Assembly (NCBI RefSeq): GCF_014203535.1
Contig: NZ_JACHJI010000007.1
Coordinates: 186,001-250,000 of the forward strand
DNA from: Streptomyces griseomycini
GTDB taxonomy: Bacteria; Actinomycetota; Actinomycetes; Streptomycetales; Streptomycetaceae
DNA length: 64,000 nt
Direction of reading: 5' to 3'
Positions 8,601 through 14,411 of this stretch are shown piece by piece (positions within the stretch are counted from its first letter, which is position 1; each line of letters begins with the position of its first letter). Below the pieces are notes generated by a model. That model was given only the letters and a program-made list of their open reading frames with translations. It made no database searches and had not been told where the DNA came from. The translations under genes were made by a program, and so were the position numbers.

Positions 8601-9466
8601 CGGACGTCGAGCAGTTGTGCGAGCAGATGGCGGGGTACCTCCGCGCCGCGGCGGAGATCAGCGTCACCGACGACGGCGTCGACCACTCGGGTCGCATGCA
8701 GGCGATCTCGCAGCAGGTGGAGTCGGGGCTGCCGACGTGGCTCGCCCAGGTGTCGAAGATGCGCATCGCGGGACTGCACCGGGAGCGCCTCGCGAAACTG
8801 GCGGCCCTGCCGGAGGAGGAGCAGCCGTCCCCGCTCTCCAGGCTGGTGGACACCGATCAGCTGCGCGACGTGCTCACCGACAGCGAGCGCAAGGACGCGC
8901 GGCGCATCATCGACGACCGGGTGGCGCAGGAGCGCGAACACCGCGAGCGCCTCGCCCGGGAGTGGGCCAGCGTGCTGATCCCCGGCGGCGACGGCGCGTT
9001 CTTCGACGACGTCTCCACGAAACTGGAGAACGCCGACGGGCACGTCTCCTACCTCAAGGAACTGTGCTGGCTCGCCGAGTGCCTGGGGATGGAGACCACC
9101 CCGGTCCGTCAGGAGGGTTCCTACGTGCTCTCCGAGTGGAGCGCCGAGGGAGCCGGGTCGATCACCCTGCGCGTACCGGTGTCGGTGCTCACCAGTGACA
9201 TGGCCCTGGAGGTGTCCCCGGAGGACACGCTGATCGTCGTCCGGGACCGCCGGCCGGGCGTGCACGGCGTGCTGGGGACCCAGGGCTCGCGCGCCAGGTT
9301 CCTGGAACCGGATCACCTGCTGTCGACTCTCGCCCACCTGGTGAAGGACCACACGCAGGTTCCCGGCCAGGACGTCGTCGACGAGCTGCGGAGGATCCGG
9401 AGGTCCTCGATGGGCACCGGGAGCTGGTCCGTCCAGCCCACCCGGACCCAGCCCGAGCCCGACTAG
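5684..9466 (+). CDS. EAD1-fused Ski2-like superfamily 2 helicase
   Basis: The gene encodes 1260 residues; the ATG at 5684 follows GAAGGAG. Residues about 28-112 form a second EAD1-like domain (LLVRGLTKVC, FLTDLGFPADGLPF, FWDEV, RYPHNVE). A Ser/Pro linker follows (about 118-165), then the helicase core: Walker A TNSGKT at 241-246, DELQ motif II at 344-347, a GLSAA motif III, LVATDTLAVGLNLP near 599-612 and the motif VI-like GGRAGR at 645-650. The long C-terminal half (about 660-1260) has a winged-helix-like segment and helical regions resembling Ski2-type helicases, with no nuclease motif seen. It starts 17 bp after the CHAT gene. It probably senses or remodels foreign or abnormal nucleic acid and signals to the protease through EAD1-EAD1 contact; this is inference. 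Confidence 0.85.
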   Translation: MTLADAPESPQPLGTGSGEPDAWDIPDEDWTLLVRGLTKVCKDSERRRKFLTDLGFPADGLPFDGKNHRDFWDEVRTEAQAGVVDWGWREIVRAVLTEGRYPHNVECKTLAVRHGLQVDAPTEPLVPPARPEVIVIPGSPPSSSSSPDPSSSPPQASRAVAPAVVIPAQAPPDHSALLPDVSGYPDLLPRSAQPDQRKAFLELWEEKLGPWEKLDGFQRELIRVCRKIIDDRGIALVYAVTNSGKTTVARVGMTMALNSGNSAMMLLPTKALVAQEEAEWQSWRDSRKPLDKLNVYGVSRDYPESDRPVGGGRYSVAVAIYEKLGVYLVNGLSPLDKTGVVVVDELQMLAETSDRAAKLEALLTLIKLRIGGEQPALLGLSAALTPEAGETLERWLGTGRTTFTPSSNERPVPLDTYVVGRRSWLVQPNSHLLSMPGRAVPDSEYQQDHSLPELRTKYAQALSKGLNGLQGLSTAELAATLVLSILKQNDKRRIIVFVPTRTASDQLAEGIRKVLDQAMGQPSGGSPWAHGRYNNESSAARDRANSLYSRLRNSDIPGHELVIRGLRSGVAAHSAALAPPMRRMLEDEFRADDGLLRVLVATDTLAVGLNLPADTVIATSISGLSGAGTGRVRQILRPADLDNKGGRAGRRGKTAAGQGEFYILVPTDRELQMVDGLTAAEIDELSSVEGVFKRFVKSKSRSLKVRSQYRDPVAICGLVLQVLCQDNRMLTRRKWLERVRTILDNLLISYEPEPQPQIPTPERVLEELQNRGLIHEESLSRRPGAGKSLTLTPVGQAVGRSGLELDDAPELQQLAERARSGAGTIDLLWHACRTRPIRQVTAWVSLPGQSTSRHLPSLKGAVQTMAMAHCSESEQQRASCRQWVASESVVMPDRLLDPQNAVASEELRNLMESDEETASLDEINALLRALVAYEWMKGIPFAEMQQRFSGSIRSEEEPDKGHMKPPSLSLFYSDVEQLCEQMAGYLRAAAEISVTDDGVDHSGRMQAISQQVESGLPTWLAQVSKMRIAGLHRERLAKLAALPEEEQPSPLSRLVDTDQLRDVLTDSERKDARRIIDDRVAQEREHRERLAREWASVLIPGGDGAFFDDVSTKLENADGHVSYLKELCWLAECLGMETTPVRQEGSYVLSEWSAEGAGSITLRVPVSVLTSDMALEVSPEDTLIVVRDRRPGVHGVLGTQGSRARFLEPDHLLSTLAHLVKDHTQVPGQDVVDELRRIRRSSMGTGSWSVQPTRTQPEPD

Positions 9467-9693
9467 CCGGCGCACCGGGACCGGCGCCCGGCCGCGGGGC
9501 GGTTCCGCATCCCGCCGGGTCCCTCAGTCCCGTGCCTCGGGGTCCGCTGCCCCGGGAGACCCGTGCGGCCCGGCAGCGTCCCGAAGAGGTCCTCCACGAA
9601 CGTGCCGTGAGACCGCGGGGCCTCCTCGACGGCGGTCACCCCACGCCCCGGCCGACTCCCGCGGACCGGGCCCGGGCCGGGGCACGGCCGACG

Positions 9694-10251
9694 TCACCGG
9701 GCACCGCGCGGCGCGGAGGAGGGAGGCGCGGTGGGCCGTCGGGCTCCGGTCGGCCGCCCGGGCCGTGCCGCGGGGGTGATCACGGCGGAGACGGCGGCGG
9801 TCACGGCGAGGCTGCCCGCCGTGACCGTCCCCGCGCCGACCGCGGAGAGGCCGCCGGCGTCGTCCGACCGGTCGTGGGAGGCGGCGGTCAGGCCCGCCGT
9901 GGTGCCGGGCACAGCGCCCGCGGTGTGGTGCCGGGACGCCGCCCCGCGCACCGGGGCCGGCAGGGTCAGCACCAGCCCGATCACCTGGCACGCCTCGTAC
10001 GGGCCGGTCGCCGAACCGTCGGGGTGCACGTCACGGTGCTGGTCCCGGCCGAGCCGGGCGGCCCACGCCGCCGGCGCCACCACAGCCGGCACGAGGAACG
10101 GCAGCAGCCGGGCGAAGGGGTCCGCCGGTCGTCCGCGCGTGGCCCGGGCGTCCCGCCGCCACCGGGCAGAGCGCGTCCGCTCGGATCCACCTGAGTGCAC
10201 GAGCCGTGTGCGGGCGGGCCGGCTGCCCGGGCGGAGGCACGAGAACGTCAC
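9694..10251 (-). CDS. Small multi-helix membrane protein
   Basis: The minus-strand frame encodes up to 185 residues. Real starts could be the codon at 10251 or the GTG at 10200-10198. The product has hydrophobic helices LLPFLVPAVVAPAAWAA, YEACQVIGLVLTLPAP and a C-terminal alanine/valine-rich helix ending in an arginine-rich tail. A GPYEACQVIGL segment resembles a family of hypothetical actinobacterial membrane proteins I recall without a name. It is divergent from the glutathione peroxidase gene, with only 22 bp between if the longest frame is used, which favours the shorter start. Confidence 0.5.
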   Translation of the reverse strand: MTFSCLRPGSRPARTRLVHSGGSERTRSARWRRDARATRGRPADPFARLLPFLVPAVVAPAAWAARLGRDQHRDVHPDGSATGPYEACQVIGLVLTLPAPVRGAASRHHTAGAVPGTTAGLTAASHDRSDDAGGLSAVGAGTVTAGSLAVTAAVSAVITPAARPGRPTGARRPTAPPSSAPRGAR

Positions 10252-10273
10252 GTCCCGGGGCTAGGCTCCGCTC

Positions 10274-10783
10274 ATGACGACTGCAGAGAACAACGGAACC
10301 TCTCCCCTCGACGTCGAGATCGGTGCCCTGAACGGCGGTCCCGCCGGGCTCGCGCAGTACGCGGGCCGGGCCGTGCTCGTCGTGAACGTGGCCTCCAAGT
10401 GCGGGCTGACCCCGCAGTACGCCGGGCTGGAGCGGCTGCACGAGCGGTACGCCGAGCGCGGCTTCACCGTGCTCGGCGTGCCCTGCAACCAGTTCCTCGG
10501 GCAGGAGCCGGGCAGCGCGGAGGAGATCGCCGAGTTCTGCTCGGCGACGTACGGGGTGACCTTCCCGATGACCGAGAAGGTCGAGGTGAACGGGGAGGGG
10601 CGGCACGCCCTGTACCGGCGGCTGGTCGGTTTCGCCGACGCCGAGGGGCACAGCGGGGACATCCGCTGGAACTTCGAGAAGTTCCTGATCGGACGGGACG
10701 GCGAGGTCGTCGCACGCTTCTCGCCGCAGACCGATCCGGAGGCCGCGGAGGTCGTGGCGGCGGTGGAGAAGGCGATCGGCTAG
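10274..10783 (+). CDS. Glutathione peroxidase family thiol peroxidase
   Basis: The gene encodes 169 residues, the usual length. The thioredoxin-fold signature NVASKCGLTPQY places the peroxidatic cysteine at Cys43, so this is a Cys-type rather than selenocysteine enzyme. VPCNQFLGQEPG supplies the second conserved motif with Gln, and IRWNFEKFLI the conserved Trp/Asn. It reduces hydrogen peroxide or lipid hydroperoxides in the cytoplasm. As actinobacteria lack glutathione, thioredoxin or mycoredoxin is the likely reductant (family knowledge). It stands alone, upstream of a MerR-type regulator gene. Confidence 0.95.
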   Translation: MTTAENNGTSPLDVEIGALNGGPAGLAQYAGRAVLVVNVASKCGLTPQYAGLERLHERYAERGFTVLGVPCNQFLGQEPGSAEEIAEFCSATYGVTFPMTEKVEVNGEGRHALYRRLVGFADAEGHSGDIRWNFEKFLIGRDGEVVARFSPQTDPEAAEVVAAVEKAIG

Positions 10784-10881
10784 GACACGGCCGCCGGAGC
10801 CCCGTTGACCTTGCCCCCGGGGCAGGGTCGAGCCTCGGTGTCGCCGGGCGGAAGGGCCGTCCGGCGACGGAGGACGACGGA

Positions 10882-11733
10882 GTGGGCGAGGAACTGCTCG
10901 GCATCGGGGCGTTCGCGGCGCGGACGCGGCTGTCGGCCAAGGCCCTGCGGCTGTACGACCGGATGGGGCTGCTCGCCCCGGCGCGGGTCGACGAGGTCAC
11001 CGGCTACCGGTTCTACCGGGCCGACCAGGTCGAGCGGGCCCGGACGGTGGCGCTGTTGCGGCAGCTGGACATGCCGCTGGCGGTGGTCGCCGAGGTCGTC
11101 GACGCGGACGACGGCGCGGCGGCGGCCGACCGGCTCGCCGCCTACTGGGCGGACGTCGAGGCGCGGATCGCCGGGCAGCGGACACTCGCCGCGTACCTCC
11201 GTGCACGGCTGGCGGGGAGGAGTTCCGAGATGCACGTGAAGTTCGTGGTCGAGACGGTGGACGTGCCCGAGCAGGTCCTGGTCACCGAGACGCGGCACAC
11301 GCTGGTGGACGAGCTGCCGGCGTGGATCGGCGCCTCGCTGGGGAGGCTGGAGGAGGCGGCCCGGGAGTGCGGGGGCGTGGCCGGGGTGCCGTTCGTGGCG
11401 TACCACGCCGAGGTGTCGACGGAGAGCGACGGCCCCGCGGAGTCCTGTGTCCCGGTCGCCGACGGGGCGGCGGCGCGGGAGTGGGCCTCGCGGCGGGGCC
11501 GGGCCCGGGAGACGGCGGTGCGGGTGGAACCGGCCCGGCGGCTGGCCTACGTCCGGATCACCAAGGCGCAGGTGGCGCATCCGCAGATCCTGGCCGCCTT
11601 CGAGGCGGTGGAGGAGTGGATGGCGGCCCGGGGGCTGACGCAGGCCGGTCCGTGCCGGGAACTGTACTTCGCGGACTGGGACGCCGCGGGTGCCGAGGAC
11701 CCGGTGTGCGACGTGGCCTTCCCGGTGGCCTGA
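10882..11733 (+). CDS. MerR-family regulator with GyrI-like effector domain
   Basis: The gene encodes 283 residues from a GTG preceded by GGAGG with 8-base spacing. Residues about 5-72 are a MerR winged helix (FAARTRLSAKALRLYDRMGL, then GYRFYRADQVERAR), followed by a dimerisation helix to about 112. Residues about 118-283 form a GyrI-like/BmrR small-molecule-binding domain with a C-terminal YFADWDAAG acid cluster. Such proteins untwist promoters with long -35/-10 spacers when they bind lipophilic cations or drugs. No efflux gene sits beside it, so the target is unclear. Confidence 0.88.
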   Translation: MGEELLGIGAFAARTRLSAKALRLYDRMGLLAPARVDEVTGYRFYRADQVERARTVALLRQLDMPLAVVAEVVDADDGAAAADRLAAYWADVEARIAGQRTLAAYLRARLAGRSSEMHVKFVVETVDVPEQVLVTETRHTLVDELPAWIGASLGRLEEAARECGGVAGVPFVAYHAEVSTESDGPAESCVPVADGAAAREWASRRGRARETAVRVEPARRLAYVRITKAQVAHPQILAAFEAVEEWMAARGLTQAGPCRELYFADWDAAGAEDPVCDVAFPVA

Positions 11734-11762
11734 GGACGAGGAGGCCGGGGCCGCGCACCGGA

Positions 11763-11799
11763 GCCCTCTCGGCTAGGACGGCGGACTGGTCGAGAGGGC
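11763..11799. terminator. Hairpin between convergent MerR and DUF397 genes
   Basis: GCCCTCTCG (11763-11771) pairs perfectly with CGAGAGGGC (11791-11799) across a 19-base loop, between two convergent stop codons. It probably acts as a bidirectional terminator. Confidence 0.5.
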
Positions 11800-11834
11800 C
11801 CTGCCGGTGGCGCGGCTGGTGGTCGCCGGTCCGG

Positions 11835-12026
11835 TCAGCCCTTCACCGAGGCCACGAAGGCGCTCCACGCGTCCGCGGGGAAGGCCAGCTTCGGCCCCTC
11901 GGGAATCTTGGTGTCCCCGAGTTCCAGTGCTTCCCCGGTGGTCGACCTGACCATCACGCACGCACCGTTGTTGTTGGTGTAGGAGGATGTCGTCCACGTT
12001 TCCGTGGCACCCAGACGAATTGCCAT
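11835..12026 (-). CDS. DUF397 domain protein
   Basis: The gene encodes 63 residues; the ATG at 12026 has GGAG five bases upstream. The sequence shows the DUF397 pattern: W.TSSYTNNNGACVMV, a short loop, LGDTKIPEGP and a closing AFPADAWSAFVASVK. In Streptomyces these small proteins are encoded beside XRE/DUF5753 regulators and behave as their antagonists or partners, as in WhiJ-like pairs (family knowledge). The matching regulator gene lies 224 bp upstream on the same strand. Confidence 0.9.
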   Translation of the reverse strand: MAIRLGATETWTTSSYTNNNGACVMVRSTTGEALELGDTKIPEGPKLAFPADAWSAFVASVKG

Positions 12027-12100
12027 GTTCGCTCCGTAGCCAGATGCTGAGTTGCTGTCACCGGCCTGCGCATTCCGGCATGGACCCGCAGAACGGATTG

Positions 12101-12146
12101 CGCCAACCCCCACTGGTGGTTGGCGTGATCGACGCTACTCGCCAAC
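12101..12146. promoter_or_regulatory. CGCCAAC half-sites upstream of the DUF397 gene
   Basis: CGCCAACC (12101-12108) is an inverted repeat of GGTTGGCG (12118-12125), and a further direct CGCCAAC occurs at 12140-12146. They lie 75-120 bp upstream of the DUF397 start, so they could be operator sites for the adjacent XRE regulator. The arrangement is seen in the sequence; the function is inferred. Confidence 0.35.
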
Positions 12147-12250
12147 ATCCTCTTCCGGAGCGTCCGTTCACTCGACCGGATGGCATATTCCAGACGAGTC
12201 TTCCCGCCCCTCTTGTCAGGGGTGTACCATCCGCCCCGCCTGACGGAAGA

Positions 12251-13108
12251 TCAGCGTGCGTACTCCTTCGCGATGCGCTCGACGAGCTGCCGGGACTGGT
12301 CCACGTTCAGGGACTGGGCCCGCAGGTGCTCGTACATCACGGTGTACTTCTGCACGTCGTGCGGCTTCTCCAGGTACAGGTCGCTGGTCACGCCCTCGAT
12401 GTACACGACGCTCGAGTCGGCCGCGTCGGCGAACTCCAGGATCGAGTACTGGCCGTTGATGCCGGCGTGCGCGCCCACCTCGAACGGCAGCACCTGCACG
12501 GTGACGTGCGGCAGCTGGGACAGCTCCATCACGTGCTCGAGCTGTTCCCGCATCACCTGCCGGCTCCCGACGATCCGGTGCAGCGACGCCTCGTCCAGCA
12601 CCACCCACAGCCGCAGCGGATCCTTCTCCGCGGTGATCCGGCTCTGCCTGCGCAGCCGGACCTCGACCCGCTTGTCGTTCTCCTGCTCCGACGACTCCGG
12701 CGAGCCGCCCCGGATGATGGCCTCGGCGTAGGCGCGGGTCTGCAACAGGCCGGTGATGATCTGGGGTTCGTAGACGCGGAGCGACTCCGCGTCCGTCTCC
12801 AGACCGATGTAGACGCTGTACGGGATGTCGCCGAAGGCGTGCCACCAGCCTTGCTGGCGCGAGTCCTTGGCTATCTGCATCAGCGACTCGACGATGCGCT
12901 GGTCCTCCACCTCGTAGACCCCGCACAGGTCGCGGACGTCGCGCTGGCTGATGCTGCGCCGGCCGTTCTCCAGCCGGCTGATCTTCGACTGCGACACCAG
13001 CAGCCGTTCCGCCACTTCCTCGGCCGTCATGCCCTTGAGCTCGCGGAGTCTGCGCAGCTCCTGGCCCAGCCGGCGCCGCCTGACAGTGGGGTTGACATTG
13101 GATGCCAC
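12251..13108 (-). CDS. XRE-family regulator with DUF5753 domain
   Basis: The gene encodes 285 residues. The GTG at 13108 is chosen because GGAGGT lies nine bases upstream (13123-13118); in-frame upstream ATGs would be placed before this site. Residues about 11-70 are a helix-turn-helix (MTAEEVAERLLVSQSKISRL). DUF5753 follows, with the typical IGLETDAESLR, GLLQTRAYAEAII, LDEASLHR and QVLPFEVGAHAG blocks. It is probably a development- or antibiotic-linked DNA-binding protein working with the DUF397 protein encoded downstream on the same strand. Confidence 0.92.
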   Translation of the reverse strand: MASNVNPTVRRRRLGQELRRLRELKGMTAEEVAERLLVSQSKISRLENGRRSISQRDVRDLCGVYEVEDQRIVESLMQIAKDSRQQGWWHAFGDIPYSVYIGLETDAESLRVYEPQIITGLLQTRAYAEAIIRGGSPESSEQENDKRVEVRLRRQSRITAEKDPLRLWVVLDEASLHRIVGSRQVMREQLEHVMELSQLPHVTVQVLPFEVGAHAGINGQYSILEFADAADSSVVYIEGVTSDLYLEKPHDVQKYTVMYEHLRAQSLNVDQSRQLVERIAKEYAR

Positions 13109-13421
13109 GGGACGTGCACCTCCGGCTGCGTACCTCATACTTGCCACTTTGCGTATCTGCTGCCGAGCAGACTGCCACCAAGGTGCTTCCTACCGCTGGG
13201 AAACGGTGGATATGCGACGGGTGCACGCCCGTCCACGGAACGGCGGTGGCAGGGCGCCGGTTCCGGACACGCCGAGCGGGGCGGAGGGAGTCCGTGCACT
13301 CCCTCCGCCCCGCTCGGACAGCGGCTCCCGTGACCGGGTCTGCGGTGCCGTGGATCCGTGCCGTGCCGTCTCGCGCCGTCGGCCCTGGGCCCCCCTCGGG
13401 GACTGCCGGGGGACGTGCCGC
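13109..13421. other. Intergenic region with terminator hairpin
   Basis: The 313 bp between two minus-strand genes hold the promoter and ribosome-binding site of the XRE gene (near 13120-13200) and the perfect hairpin at 13272-13317. No small gene is seen. Confidence 0.6.
13272..13317. terminator. Perfect 20-bp hairpin after the GPP34 gene
   Basis: CCGAGCGGGGCGGAGGGAGT (13272-13291) is followed by a six-base loop and its exact complement (13298-13317). It lies about 105 bp past the stop of the minus-strand GPP34 gene and is a very stable probable transcription terminator. Confidence 0.75.
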
Positions 13422-14174
13422 TCAGTGGGCCGCGGCGCGCGCCATGGATCCGCGGCGCGGTTGCGCCGGAACGCCTCGGGCGGGTTCCGGTGCGCCCCTG
13501 CCGCCGGCGGCCTGACGGCCCGCCTGGGCGGGGCTGCGGCGCGGCTGGGCCGCCGCGCCGTTCTGGACGTCCATCACGGCGTGCGCCACGAGGCCGCCCA
13601 TCGGGTCGTGCCGGATCAGGTCCCGCAGCCGGGAACGCGAGGAGCGTCCCTCGTTCCCCGGGTACAGGTGCTTGCCGAGGCCGACCGCGTGCGCCAGTGC
13701 GGCGAGCGCCGCGGTCCGCGGGTCCGGCGGGACGCCGGTGCGGATCGCGGAGTCCAGCCGGGCCCTGATCTCCCGGCTGATCTCGGTGTCCGTCGCCTGG
13801 TAGCGAGTCGTCGGCAAGACCCCGCACATCTGTCCGGCCACGGCGTGCACCATGCCGCACCGCTCCAGATGCGAGAGGTAGGTCTGGCGGAGCCCGAGAC
13901 GCGGCCCGCCGATCCAGTGGACGGCCCGTACCGGAGCGCCGCGCCTTCGCAGCAGCTCCAACGCGCAGTCCAGTGTCGGATCTCCAGTCGGCCGTGGTAC
14001 CACCACGGCGATACGATCCCCGTCTGGGGCTATCCGTCCGGCCAGCGCCAGCTCCACTAGCTGTGCTCCGGCCAGACCGAGGTCGAGCGACTGCGGCTGT
14101 GCAGTGGTACCCGTGGCCGGGTCCAGTGCCAGCAGCAGAAGCTCCTCCGGAAGTGTTCTGCGGCTCCTGCCCAT
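13422..14174 (-). CDS. GOLPH3/VPS74 (GPP34) family protein
   Basis: The gene encodes 250 residues; the ATG at 14174 follows GGGGAGG with 5-base spacing, which decides between two overlapping ATGs. It opens with TLPEELLLLALDPATG and continues LGLAGAQLVELALAGRI, the N-terminal signature of bacterial GPP34 proteins. The helical core contains GGPRLGLRQTYLSHLERCG and IRARLDSAIRTG. Eukaryotic relatives bind phosphatidylinositol-4-phosphate; the bacterial role is unknown. The last 40 residues are a basic, low-complexity tail unusual for the family. Confidence 0.88.
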   Translation of the reverse strand: MGRSRRTLPEELLLLALDPATGTTAQPQSLDLGLAGAQLVELALAGRIAPDGDRIAVVVPRPTGDPTLDCALELLRRRGAPVRAVHWIGGPRLGLRQTYLSHLERCGMVHAVAGQMCGVLPTTRYQATDTEISREIRARLDSAIRTGVPPDPRTAALAALAHAVGLGKHLYPGNEGRSSRSRLRDLIRHDPMGGLVAHAVMDVQNGAAAQPRRSPAQAGRQAAGGRGAPEPARGVPAQPRRGSMARAAAH

Positions 14175-14411
14175 CCATGCCTCCCCGCGTGGATGAATGA
14201 CAGGGTGACCCCTCTCACATTGGTCTGTCGAGGGTGCGTGACCGGTTCGTAAGGGAACCGGCAGGTATGTCGTTCTCGTCTACCACGTGGGGACGGCCCG
14301 CACACAGGACACTGGTACAGGGTTCGGACAGCGCTGTGAAGCGGTGTCGCGGGCGGCGGTTCACGGTTCGGTTGGCGCACGCGGGGCGTGCGGCGCATGG
14401 AGGAGGCATCG

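Noticed and set aside
6137..9475. Long minus-strand open frame opposite the helicase gene
   Set aside because: It mirrors the helicase gene, has no ribosome-binding site and gives low-complexity Arg/Pro/Gly/His sequence. It is the usual G+C-driven shadow.
9532..10194. Plus-strand frame downstream of the helicase gene
   Set aside because: Arg/Gly/Pro-rich with no domain. The overlapping minus-strand frame has hydrophobic helices and a better claim to be a gene.
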